This document shows positions 24,701-37,600 of a stretch of DNA of 64,000 nucleotides, one piece after another. Position 1 is the first letter of the stretch. Each line of letters begins with the position of its first letter. The stretch spans positions 86,695,359 to 86,759,358 of the forward strand of contig NC_086026.1 of NCBI RefSeq assembly GCF_036323735.1, given 5' to 3'. Below the pieces are notes generated by a model. It did no database searches. It was given only the letters and a program-made list of their open reading frames with translations, and was not told where the DNA came from. Both the position numbers and the translations under genes were made by a program. The DNA is from Rattus norvegicus. Lineage: Eukaryota > Chordata > Mammalia > Rodentia > Muridae.

Positions 24701-25664
24701 TGGAAGGAGAGTTATTAGAATTTGACATCAGAAAGTTGGTAGCTGTGTTAGTGTAGTAGGCAACAGAACTTCAGATTCACTCCAAGAGAAGTAGAAAATC
24801 ATGAACCACTAGTTCTAAGCAAATTAGATCTGAGTAACGTTTTACAATGAAACTCTGGTTTCTATATTAAAAATACAATTATCTGGAATACCTATCAGTA
24901 ATCCAGATACAAAATAAGAGTCATGGACATTCAGGCAGAGATAATACAGGGGATAAAAAGGTTTTATCCCTTGGTTTTGAAGACAGTGTTGATGGATATA
25001 CTCAAAGTGGGTTTTAAGGAAAGGAATAAGAAATAATTCCAACCTTTCCCACAATACCATGTGGGAGGAGAGTTTTCGTCGAGTCTGAGAAAATGCTGCT
25101 GAGAAAGAGGAAGACAGAGAGCCCCGTTTCAGAAGTGTTAAGTTTGAGGTGTCCATCTTCTGCATTGGGAGATGTTGCTAGAACACAGAATATACATGTC
25201 TGGAGTTCAGAAGAGGGGGTCTAACTTGACAATATTGTTTAATTGATGCCAGCTTTCATCTGGTGCTAAAAGTGAGAAAGAGTTCAGAGAGGACAGAGTT
25301 CATTGAAAACAGGTGAGACAAGTAGGAAAAAGAGAGCAAGTCCTGAGGCCAGGATTTAGCATCTACAACAGTGAGAGCCGGAATAAGAGGGGGAAAAGAA
25401 ACCAGGCAAACTGCAGCAACTATGAGAATGTCACAAGGAAAGGAGGGGCAAGAGGAAAATCTGACAAGTGGTTTTAACAAGGAAGAAGTAACCAATAACC
25501 TTGGAACAAGCAGGTCTTAGAAAGGTAATAAGGTGAATAGGCACGAGAAAATAAGCAGCGTGGTTAAGAAAGACTTTGGGGAAGAAGTTTTGAGGACAGT
25601 GAATGCAGGCAAAGCCTGTCCTGGAGTGAGAACATTAGAAAATTGGGAAGAAGTTAAGAATAAA

Positions 25665-25830
25665 GTTTCCTCAGCACTTAGGAAGCAGAGGCAGGCAGAT
25701 CTTTCAGTTTGAGACCAGCGTGGTCTACAGAGAGAGTTCCAGGAACAGCCAGGCTCCACATAAAACAATGAAACAAACAAAAGCTGTCTTGAAAAAGCAA
25801 AGCAAAAACAGAACAACCAAACAAAGAATA
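25665..25830 (+). repeat. B1 SINE with long A-rich tail
   Basis: It contains cagcacttaggaagcagagg, gagaccagcgtggtctacag and gagttccaggaacagccagg, then an A-rich tail of aaac-type units to about 25830. The 5' end is truncated. Confidence 0.88.
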
Positions 25831-26324
25831 AAGGTTTTGCTCTTAAAAGTTGAGAACTGAAAAATAAGGGCATGTACTCACATGACGTCTAATCCTAAGA
25901 AGAAAGAGAGAAAACTCCTCAGGAAGTCTCTGAGTAGTTGTAAGAGGGTAGGGGAAAGAGAAACTTAGGGAGAAAGACACAGGGTTTCTGGGTACGATCT
26001 GCAAAATAAAGACAACATATGCTGAGAGTGACGTGTGACTCCAGGAAATGTGTTCTGATGGTTTCAAACTCGTCAGTGATATCACACATACGATTATCAT
26101 TTAAGAACAAGAAGGTGCATCCATGGTTTTGAGAAAACAATTTGAAAATGAAGAAGCAAAGAGAATAGGCATTTAGAAGGCAATTAGCATAAGACATCCC
26201 ACAGAAAGTTATCATTATAAAATGATATAAAAGTAAAATTAACATAGTTTTCACAAATATTTTTATTTTTAAATTTGACGGGATAAAACAGTGATTTAGG
26301 CAAAGAAGAAAAGTGGAAGGTATG

Positions 26325-26910
26325 GTGATGGTTGGTTTTAATGCCAACTGGCCATAAATTAAAATCACCTTAGCTAAGTAGGGAAACTAAACTATAGAAT
26401 CATCCTGTTTGCCTTATCGACAGAAAGACCATCCAAGTGTAGGCAGCACCTTCAGAAGCAGCCCTGGTTTAAAAGAAGAGACCATGACACAGGATGGTTA
26501 TTGTCGTCCCTCTTGCCTGCCCCTCCCTCCTGCACACTGCCAAGTTGATTTATCCCGTGGCTACTGCTCCTGCTGTTTCCATAGCTGATGTCAGAACCAG
26601 CATCCAGGCTCCATCACTGACTGAGATCTAGGTCTCGAGGAACCTTCCCAGTTTTACGGGCCAGACAGGAACTGCTGAATCACTCACTCAGTCTTGTGGA
26701 CTGAATAACTAGTGGGTTCTTGTCCTGCCTGAGAGGACATGGCCAATGTGGATCTATGCCAGTGCGCAGGAACCTGGCTTCAAGGACCAAGCAACTACTG
26801 GGTTGTCAACCTCTCATATTCAAGGAAACTGCTTTGTATAAGTCTATTGAAGGCATTTTCACATGTTCATCCTATCTCTTCTGTTCTTCTAAAAATCTCT
26901 GACTACTGCA
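26325..26910 (+). repeat. Dispersed LTR-like repeat (MaLR/RMER type?)
   Basis: It begins gatggttggttttaatgccaactggcc and contains tcaccttagctaagtaggg, as in murid LTR-like dispersed repeats. The right half (aactgctttgtataagtcta ... tgttcttctaaaaatctctgac) resembles the end of such a unit. It is diverged and the borders are uncertain. Confidence 0.45.
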
Positions 26911-27272
26911 GGGTGTGTATAAAGGTAGTTATAAAGACTGACTATGGCCTTATAACAATTAAAGTTGAATGCATAATTTATTATAACATATGAAGAGCTG
27001 CTGAATACCAAGATAGAAAAGAATATAAACTAGAAAAATGGGAAATGCTAGTCAGAGTGGGATACAGATATATGAGATTAAATTTCTAAAGGTAATATGG
27101 AAGTGCAAATGGAGAATATACAGATGAAAATAAGTTATCCAAAGCAACCAAAGATATCAGATACAGGCTCAAAGAATGTAACTGAATACTCATAAGTTGT
27201 TAACCAACCAATTAATCAATTAATCAATAATATATGGCTGTTTCTTTCTACTCTTGAATTCAGTTTACACAT

Positions 27273-27274
<2 letters not shown>

Positions 27275-27311
<37 letters not shown>
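27275..27311. repeat. (TA)n microsatellite near exon H donor
   Basis: A pure TA tract ending about 27 bp from the exon border, so it sits inside the start of the following intron of the minus-strand gene. Confidence 0.96.
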
Positions 27312-27314
<3 letters not shown>

Positions 27315-27337
27315 AAAATTTAAAGTAATTGCCTTAC

Positions 27338-27461
27338 CCAGTGAGTTTAACTGCATGTGTCCGAAGTTTTCTGTACTTTTCTGGTTCTTCATTTGTGCTG
27401 ACAACATGTCTGTATATTCCTGTCTTATAATAGAAGAAATCTTCATGGACCTGCATTATGG
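27338..27461 (-). CDS. Tinag: Tinag exon H (probably exon 9), 124 bp, carries the conserved His
   Basis: The acceptor is ctgttgggcttacttcag and the donor gtaaggcaatt. Two bases complete Ala, 40 codons follow, and GG begins a Gly. The peptide includes AIMQVHEDFFYYKTGIYRHV, EEPEKYRKL and THAVKLTG, matching human residues about 375-417. The His of THAVKL aligns with the catalytic His of papain-like enzymes and is retained although the Cys is lost. The next exon should start with the base completing Gly followed by Trp-Gly and should carry the Asn of ANSWG; I could not find it in the 27.3 kb that follow. A (TA)n run begins only about 27 bp beyond the donor. Confidence 0.96.
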
Positions 27462-30400
27462 CTGAAGTAAGCCCAACAGGATAAACACCACAGTTACTAA
27501 AAAGCCTCTTTAAAAATCTAAGAGAGAGATGACACCTAATTTTACTCTGATTGGCTGGTTACAAACTTTTTCTATTCCTTTATAAACAAGCCAATTTCAG
27601 CTACGTAGAATATTACCTACATACAGTTTTTACATTTAAAATGCTTTTCAAACCTTCTCTTGTTGAGCTCTATTAAAAGAAAGTCACGTGCCAAAGAACA
27701 TTCTGTCAGGATTTCATCCTTACCGCTCTGAAGAGCTGAGTCTGCGTTTCACTCTTTGAAAACCAGAGCCTATGTATACTTCATATGACGTTCTTTCACT
27801 CCTCACTTAGATTACATCTTTTCTATTTCACGTGGGGCTTTGTGCAAGGGCTTGTGCAATTCAGGTTGAAGACGTCAAACTTCTCTCTCAGGAGGCTTAA
27901 ATCGAAGTAGTTTCTGTTTTTTTGTTTTTAAATTGGGACTAGATATGAATATCGTGGTAGCTAAGAACAGAGCTTATCTTAGCTCAACGTGTGTTCTAAA
28001 TAAGTCCAAGTGAAGGTCACTGGCATTTGCTAGATCCTACAGTAAAGCTCATGCCTCAGAAGGAGATGTGCCTTTTCCTGTTCTGTTTTTAACTTTGTTC
28101 TTTATCATTCAGGGCCTTTGGGGGGACTGTGTCATTGGAAGCTAAGTCTCCTTTATCTACTATAAAACACATCCCCACAGGGTTTTTAAGAATTTTTAGA
28201 CTGTACCCTATGCAAATTTCTGCTTTCTGAAGGTCTTAGAGAAATGCTCTCAGTCTTATTTATTCAAGGTTCAATCCATTTGACATTCTTTTGTCCCAAG
28301 ACAGAAGTTAAATCAGGCTACAGCAAGCAGAAAATCAAACTGCACCTACAGCAAGGACCAAATAACATTCTTTTCATTAAAAAAAATGATGATATTCACA
28401 GTAATTTCCCGCTCTGTATAACCATTGACTCATTTAGCTCTCACCACTCAGCACTGCTTAAGTACTATGAAAAAAATTATCTGATCACAGCTACAAAACA
28501 CTGCCAGCTAAAGCCAAGGGTAAGAACCCATCACGAGTAATCAAAGGCATCGTCATCCTTCAGTCTCTGACGTTAAACCAGGGCAGAAGAAGCTACAGGT
28601 TTTGTGGATGTGCAAGGAAGTGCTCTACACTCTAACCCTTGAAAAGCGGCACACAGTAAACTATTGCCCAGAGCCATAAGATATGTGAGGGCAAAAGAAA
28701 ACCTGAGTTTTCCACAACTTTCAAAAGTTGGCATCTAAATTTATTTTATTTCAGAGCATGGGTTGGAGGGTTAGTGTTCCTATGATTTGGAAATTCAGAA
28801 TTATGTAAGCCAATTTTGTTGCCTAATGAATTGCTAGAACCACTTAAGAAGAAAATGTCAAAGTGTGGGGGGGGGGGTTGTGAGTTTGGCCTTTAATTAA
28901 AATGTCTTCTATCTCCATATATGTTTCACGGCACCACTAGACAAAGCACATAATAAAATTACACACCAATTTCCACAGTTATGACAGCCAACAAACTTCA
29001 CACATTTAAGAGGAAAGAAACCTTATTGGTTGCAAAGTTAATGTGAAGTTTTAATATTTTTAAAATTAAATTTAGGGTATGTTTATATAAGCTTTGATTT
29101 CTCGATAAATAATTTGAAGTTATTAAAATCTATGGTTCTTCCTATATCAATACTAATTGGACCAGCATTCAGGAAAAAAAAGAAAAACCTAGCTGATATT
29201 CCTTCAAATGCGTAACAAGTGATTTTAATTTATATCCCACTGTATTGAAATTGTATCCAGGCACTTCGCTGTTTACTACTCAGATTCCCACTTCATACCT
29301 CAGTGGATTGTTTCCTTATGCACTTCAGGGAAAATGTTATACAGAAAATACATTTTGTGTATTCATCTTTATTAACATTATTGATATAAGACAAATTCCA
29401 ATAAAGGAAAAGGATCAGATATGCCTTAAGGTCAAAATCTATATTTACTATGCCACAGTATAATTATATTATTTAATAATACTTTATTACTGATAACAAA
29501 TTTACAAATTTAGGTCACTTAAAATGTTTTTTGTAAAACACAAAAGTCATCCTAGTTTGTTTGATTTTCCTTGACCTAATAGAAAAAGTAAATTTTGTTA
29601 CTAGTAACACTGTATTCTTTCAATGCATTCCTAAGGCCACCTAAGTTGAAAATGATTACATATCTATTCTTATGTATGATTTTTTTTTACATGTAACCCT
29701 GTGAATAATGTGAGATCCATTGAATTAATAATGGCATGTTGTACGTGCCCATCATGTGTCCATGATAACTCTGAAAAGACTTAGCAGCCTTTCCTTAAAT
29801 GTGTTCTTACTGTTTACGAGTTCAACTCATGATCCCGGTCTTCTCAAAATGGAAGCTCATGCTAGGCTTTGAGAACAAATCTTCTGTGATAGCACAGGCT
29901 GGAAGTGTTGAAACCTTAGGAAGATGTCTGAGATTTTCTCTTTTATTAAACTCCTTTGATGTCGTATCACATGATGTTGTTTACTATAGGAATTCATAGT
30001 TGAAAATGACATTTCATCTGGGCTTACCTTGAACTGGTCCATTTTGTATGATTTCTCTCATGATTTCAGTTTCCTGAAATGAAATACATCAGTGAGTGTC
30101 AATGAGAACGACTAAAGCTAATGTCTGGTGCACGTGAGCTACTGTGCAACCCATTTCATGATTGCGTGACTCTCAGTGACTTGGCCGTTTGCAGTGCAGC
30201 AGCGCTTTGGAATGGTCTTCTGCACCGTATTGCACTGATGAGCATGCTAAAACTGTGAAATGTTCATTTGCTTTATTGATTTCTATTGCAATAACTTTTA
30301 CAGTGGAGAGAGAATGGAGTAACTTTTTGTGGTGATGGAGAAAAATAGTAAAGTTAGGAGATTTAACTGTGAATATTCATGTTATCTTTGATCTCGTTAT

Positions 30401-31567
30401 CATAAACAAAAGCAGCTACACCAAGTAACTGATAAGGGAGACTCAACAACTTAATCATGAATATTGCCATGTTGCAGTCAAGGTCCACTCAGTAGGGAGG
30501 CAATTCATTCATTATTCTTTCATTCATTCATCCATCCATACAAACATACATACATACAAACATGCATACATACATATAAATTATGTATTATAAACTGTGA
30601 TAAAAACAAATTTGGATGCTTTATCTGTAAGATAGTTACATCTTGATGGTGTAGACAGCCTATGAATCAGTTAACATAATATCATACAATACATTCTATT
30701 ATGGGTAAATAATAAAGGGCCATTGATTAAAAACACAAAAGGCACCTAGTGCCACTCAAAAGTAAAATAAAGCATCGGGAAGTTGTGACACAGGTCTGGA
30801 CTGTTGGGTGACATTTCCCCAGATGAAAAGGTGAATATTCATTTGAGTCAAGGGAATTAATTTCTATGTCAGTAAAGAAGTAAAGATATATTATATATCT
30901 AGACAATAGAAAATAGTCATATGCATCAATGTCATTATGGGTGAGTAGAGGATTAAATACTGGCAAGACACTAATTTCTGTAGATTATAGGTCAAACATT
31001 CATAAAAGACCAGTGAGCCAAAATAAAAACACTAGGTTGTGATGTAGAGAAGAAATGGTGGTAACCAAAGTTTAATATATTTCCCAAATAAGTCTAGATA
31101 ACCCTGATGCGATTAGGTTAAAATTGGGTCAGCATGAAGCATGACAAGCTGAAGTCTAATGGGATCCTTTTTTCCCTATAGCAATGTTCACTTATATTGT
31201 GGACTGAGGCATGAGATCAATAAAAGAAGCTATTCCCACCAAAAGGTAGTGGCTTAGCTGTGAACTGTCAGTTTCATTCATGTGCATACTTTATAAACCA
31301 TAATTAAAAAAAAACATTTTAGACGGTACATTAAAATTTAAGTCAGCCCTTTAGATTGCTGCCTTAACAATTTAAAACTTGCTCAAAATGCAAGTTTGAA
31401 GTAAGAATAGTAACAACTGTATCTGAACAGACCAGGGAGATTCAGTGGGTAAAGGCGTTGGCCACCAAGACTGACGACCTGAGTTTAATCCCCAGGACCT
31501 ACACGATGGAAGGAGAAAGCTTGTTCCTGCCAAGTTGTTTGATTTATACAAACATGTATAGTACATT

Positions 31568-31611
<44 letters not shown>

Positions 31612-34600
31612 AGACACAAATATATGTAGTAAATAGAGAAAACTATATCTGTAAGCACATTTGTTAGTCTACAATTGTTTTGAATGTTTTAAAAATAATA
31701 TGAATAACAGCAGAGCCAAAAGTTTGGGAATGTCATCCTTGTTAGTTCTTGAAGTTTAGACTTACATTGGAAGAGATTCTGTATGGAGGAGAACACTGAT
31801 AAATCCTGTTGGATTTCTCGAAGCTGTTGGGACACGGCCTTGTGGCATGCCGTTTCCCCCGCCCATCTGATCTGCTGGCCATAGCACAGCTATTATTGTT
31901 AGTGCTTTGTTCCTTGAAAAGTGGGTAGCATGCATGAGATACCAGTCTGAGGGAATAAGAGTGAGGAGGGTGTTATCTAAGAAAGTTCTGTCAATAATCA
32001 AGTTTACCGAACTAAACATTTGTAAAATTTGCTATTTATTTACCTGCATGGTTCTAAAATGTCAACCGACTACATAGCACAGTGGCTTAAGGATACCACA
32101 GTCTTCCCTCCTTTTGCTATTTCATTATGATTTTTTTAAAGTCTTGCTTTCACACATTTTACATAAATACTTGGCATGCAGTTTCCTGAAGATGAAAAGG
32201 ATCCTACAATAATTTGATTATTTCCTGATGGGATATCCTAAAAACTTAACTTTTAGAATTAGGATTGATTTTTTGACACTTCCACTAAGCTGACATTTTC
32301 TTAATAATTCATTGAATATATGTCTAGTTCATAATACTGAGGGGGAAACAATATAATGTTTGTACGATATTGAAATTTATAGAGTAAAAAGTTAAAAGTT
32401 GTATGTCATTTTAAAAAGAGACTACTATTGGTAGATTTTGAATCTAAGCATACCGATTATTTGGCTCCAAAATATCTGATTCCAAATTTATCATTACCCT
32501 AATGAATAGAGAAGTGGAGAGCAAAGAAACAGAATTATACATTTAGTTATGTAAATATGCAATACCAAAAATGCTATAACCCTACACAAAGAACTATCAG
32601 TAACTAGTGGCTGGTAGGAAAGATGAATTAGCTTCTCTCAGGGATGAACCCCTTTATTGTTTATCTAATACAAGCTAGTCAGTCCTGAAAATGTATAAAG
32701 GCAAACAACAAAAACAGAGTCAACAGATTATATTTATATATTTGTACATAAAATTCCTGACATATGTATCTATGGTTGTAACGAAATTGATCAGGGTAAA
32801 ATTATAAATTAGAGTGTTGGGGTACAGAAGATGTATTGAGTGGAGGAGCTACAGAAAGGAAATGGAATGAGGTAATCAATACCATTCTATTTTAACTAGA
32901 AATGTATTCTTTTAATGATTTATTTAACTTTATTTTATGTGCATTGGTATGAGGGTGTCAGATCCTTTGGAACTGGAGATACGAACAGTTATAAACTGCC
33001 ATGTGGCTGCCTGGAATTGAACCTGGGTCTTTCAGAAGAGCAGACAGTCCTCTTAACCACCGTGCCATCTCTCCAGCTCCATGAAATGCATTTTTTTAAA
33101 ATGTTAAATTTCTAAAACTGAGGTAGTGATATCTGAACTTAAGAAATTAAGTAGATTTAAGTGAGGTAATGAGAATGGGCCTTTTGTGAATGGGATTATT
33201 CTCTTCATAAAAATGTTATTTCTCCATTATATAGGGATACTATGAGAGGATAGACATTTGCCAGCCATGTAAGAGCTCTTCTGATGGACTGAAGCAGGCA
33301 GCATGTTGATCATGACTTTGCAAGATCCAGAGAAAAGTGTCTACTGTCTATGGCTTTTTCTTATGATGGCCTAAGCAGAAAAACGTGATATGTTTTAATT
33401 GGATTGTAATATCAGTTTCTGTATGTAATATATTTAATATGCACATATAAAATTTGTATGTGTGTCATATCCGTGTACACATGTTTGTGCACATGTGTGA
33501 TGTTGCTTCCATCTATAATTATATGTATGGAGTAAATATTGATGTTGGTGTCTTTCTCTTTCATGCTCCTTCTAGCTTTTAGATAGCGTCTCTCACTGAA
33601 CCTAGAGTTCACTAATGGACTAGTCAGTAGTCTGGCCAGTGAGTCCCTAGGATATTCCTGTTTCTGATTATCAGCAATGATATAGGTTTATAATACCATA
33701 ACTGGCTTTTTATGAAGGTTAAAATAATTCTACTCAGGCATTTTACCCACTGAGTCATGTCTACATATTAATAAGAATGATGACGATGATAATTTAATAT
33801 TTTAAAAATAATTTCATACATGAATACTGGACTTACATCATTTCTACAATTTCTTCTCCCACCTCCAATACCCACAATGCCCCATCTTCCACTTCCTCTC
33901 AAACCTATGACTTCTTCTCTAAATATTGTTATATTATTATAGTATGTATATACATATATACACATACATGCAATATATATGTGATATGTAAATATCAACC
34001 TACTGAGTCCATTTAATGTTCCTTACATGTATATGTGTTTAGGATGATTGCTTAGGAAGGACCAAGCAAAAGTTAATCTGACTGGAAGTTAACAGTCCAA
34101 ATAAGGCAACTTTAATTTATAATAAATTTTATTAGGTAAAATAACTTAATATCAATATCAGATATGGCTCGCACTCACGTCTGCCTATAGTCAGATACCA
34201 TGAAACAGCAGATATATTAGAACTGTATGGTAAAGAACAAATGACTCATCCTTTACACCACTCTCTTACAGCCACAGTTCCTTTTTGCGTTTTAATAACT
34301 TGTTTTTATGGTAGTCATGGGTGCTATATAGATATCAAATACCAATAAGAGTAAGAAAATGCTATTTGCTATTTTCCACCAAATTGGAAGGAGGCTAATT
34401 AGTCGCCAAAACCCTAAATTGCTCATTAGTTTTACTTTTCTTGTTTTTAATATGATTTTCTTCAGGTATATATTCCTTAACCTGGTTAAACAAATGAAAT
34501 AACAGATTTATTAGTGACATTAGCCAATATTACTTCCTCTGTGAAGACTCAGTAAAACTATTTGACTCAGAGCAACAAAGAACAAATACTTCGTTCAGTC

Positions 34601-37600
34601 TTCATACTCATTTAGCTAGAAATGAGTACTGTCTTCCAACATTATCTTCATGGCTGATAATGCTAGAAGTCAGGTATTATATATATTTAAATGTGGCATT
34701 TTCTCATGGCTATATAGATAAGATATATTCAGGGGTGTCTTTTTGCAAAAAAAAAAATACAATCTTGAAACTCGTCTTTTTCCATGGTCTCACTTATAAA
34801 AACCTAGATATACATGTTGGGCAGTTATTTACCCACGTTTTCTCAGGAACCACCAGGCCCTATCTATGCTTCCACTGTTGCATCCATGACGGTTCTTTGC
34901 ACAACAGGAGATCAAATTCTGAGGGGAGAGGTTGGCTGTGTATCGACCCTTGGACTGAATTGCAATTCGGTCAGCTGCTACACCTGTTTCAAACAAAATA
35001 CCGATTAATATTCAAATGACATATTATATTTCTAATACTTTTTTATTTGAACCCACAACTACTTTTTCAAAATTGATATTGCTCCAGTAAATTACTGCTT
35101 TAAGTCATTTTTTTAGTTATTCAAATATAGTCTATATATATTTAACCCCCCTTTTCATTAAGAAGCCTGCTGAGTGGTAGGTTTTCTGAAAGAGACATAT
35201 GTAGCCAAATTGTCTAACGATTGCACCTGGAACAGCATCTTCCAGAGAATTACAGGTAAATCTATGTTTTATGTGACAGAGAATCAAGAAAGCTTGTTAC
35301 AGAAAAATTAACTGTAAATTAATCCATAGGAATTTTACATACTACAGTAACCAAATCCATATTTTTACATTGTCATCTCATATAACTCTCCTGGAGGCCA
35401 TACTTTGACTAAATTATGCTACCATAAGTCTACATTAAAGTATAGCTAAAATCTTTATAGCATACTTTTTTATACTTATAACATGATTAAAATAATCATA
35501 TTTTAGTAAACATGTAGTTAATTCTGTATATAAACATATAGATACACACATATGTAACTAGATGAGTATATAAGTAGATGTGGTTATACTGTCTCTATTA
35601 TAATAGTTTAAAAATTGATAGGGGTATAATGTTTGTTTTAAATGATAAATGTCCCCAGTAGTGCCCAGCACTTGAATCCTTATTTCTCAGTTGGTTGCAG
35701 CATTAGAGTGGTTTTAGGAAATATGGCTTTGCTAGAGAAATGTCTCATTAGGTATAGCCTTTTTCTGTTTGTTTTGTTGTTATAGTTGTTATTGTTGTTG
35801 TTGCTGCTGCTGCTACTTTTATGCCATGAGACATAATATCATGCATACCATTTTAAAATTTTAACATGAAAAATAAATACATATTTACTGCTGAAGAGTA
35901 GAAAAAAAGAAATAACACATCTCTCTCCTTAAAGAATAATAAAATGGGAAATGAGTCAAAAGTAGTGGAAATCAACTCATCATCGTGAGATGAAAAAATT
36001 AGGGTGAGGGCCATTTCAGTAAGAATTCTTGAAATACTAGAAATCTATATCATGTCATTGTTCATGCTTCATCACAAGCAAATCACAAGTCAGTATTTTA
36101 CATACCTTCAATTAAAGGCAGAACATTAAGAGATTTGCTTTTACTATACATGGACTAGCCCTGGGCTCCAACCTCATAGGTAGCAATGAATAGCCTAGTA
36201 AGAGCACCAGTGGAAGGGGAAGTCCTTGGTCCTGCCAAGACTGAACCCCCAGTGAACATGATTGTTGGGGTGAAGGCGGTAATGGGGGGAAGATGGGGAG
36301 GGGAACACCCATATAATAGGGGAGGGGGAGGGCTAGGGGGATGTTAGGTCGGAAACCGGGAAAGGGAATAACAATTGAAATGTAAATAAAAAATACCCAA
36401 TTTAATAAAGATGAAAAGAAAAAGAGATTTGCTTTTATGCATTTTCTTTTCTCAGAGCAACTTAACTTTTGTTTGTTTGATATTTTTTCTCAACCAAGTT
36501 TCATGAAAGTCTCTGAAGGTGTCATCTTGAAGTTTTTGTGTGCTTTCTACATGCCTTAACTGTGTGTCTTATTCTGCCATGTTTAGATGTGTTCACTAAC
36601 AGCTTACACTTCATTCTCTCCCGTTTATTCTTTAACAAGATACACTTTGTAGGATAAAATGACAGTATCCTGCTGCCTCTGATATTCTCAAAGAGAACAA
36701 ATCTTTATTTTGCAGTAGAGAATAGAGGTTCTTTGATATGTTGATATTTGTTTTTGTGCATCGAGATCAAATATAGTTTTAAATGTTTGCATAACATTCC
36801 ATTCAGAATACTTTTGCAACGAAGGAAAACAGGGGTGATGGAGTTCGAGGCTTGATGCTCAGGATGGTTTCTAACACTTTTGCTCTTTGTAAATTAATTC
36901 ACGATCATGGCTGTCCTTCATGAACAGGAAGGTTGCCAGAGGCTACACTGTGACCTGACATCATATAGACCTCTGCAGGACCATGACCTGGGAAGTCTAA
37001 AGGACCCATCCTCTAGATCAGTTCTAGCCAGATTTTTGTTTCTTACCACTAAGAATATTACTTAAATGCATTTGCAAATGCTGTCTACTGGTCTACCCTA
37101 AATGTAAGGAAACGGCATTGATTAGGAAATATTTAGCACATAAGCACAAATTAATAAATATTTTACTTGATTAAATCTTTATTTAACTGTCTGAAACAGT
37201 GCTCAAAGAAGACATGGGTTCCTAACTCAATAAGAGAAACACAGTGCGGACAACATTTATACTGATAAGGTGGGCAGTAGTACCTAATTAAAAAAAAAGG
37301 TATAACTACTCCAGAGGTAAACAGCCCTAAGGCTAAAGTTATGCCAGAGCATTTCTAGAGTAACCAAGTTAATACAAAGAAGTAGAGGTACATAATGATT
37401 AGCAAGTTTCTGTCACAGGGAATGCCACTGCCTGAGCTGGCTTCTGCAAGAGCCTGGGCACTCATTCCACATCCTTGTTGTGTTTTTAGCACGCTCCTAA
37501 ATGCTCTTTTGGACTCCATTAAAGCCCCACCAGACAGTTCTATGAGGATGTTAATAGTATCCAGATATCATCATGGTAGGTTCTATTTCGTTGTGGAAAA

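Larger units (their letters stand above)
1..27337 (-). other. Tinag: Tinag intron downstream of exon H (probably intron 9), at least 27.3 kb
   Basis: A long AT-rich intron with L1 tails (1-325, 6984-8507, 10497-10765, 19097-19240), several B3/B4/B1 SINEs, a URR1-type DNA transposon, two LTR-like dispersed repeats, a GC-rich LTR-like block, an EGF-repeat pseudogene, a U2 fragment and many microsatellites. Named repeats leave unexplained AT-rich stretches at 430-1640, 2020-4400, 4615-5398, 5765-6970, 8935-9700, 9745-10130, 12740-13400, 13905-14880, 15080-16410, 16435-18610, 18760-19095, 19705-20320, 20395-21640, 21770-22830, 22880-23755, 24700-25665 and 25830-26330. The assignment to Tinag assumes the final exons lie to the left of the window. 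Confidence 0.75.
30074..31765 (-). other. Tinag: Tinag intron between exons F and G (1692 bp)
   Basis: It contains a (CATT)n/(TACA)n patch (30501-30578) and a B-type SINE with a (CA)n tail (31424-31611). The segments 30075-30500 and 30580-31420 hold nothing I recognise. Confidence 0.92.
31947..34832 (-). other. Tinag: Tinag intron between exons E and F (2886 bp)
   Basis: It contains a B3 SINE (32911-33080), a B4-type SINE (33440-33760) and a TA/TG-rich patch at 33940-33990. The stretches 31950-32910 and 33990-34830 are AT-rich without recognised features. Confidence 0.92.
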
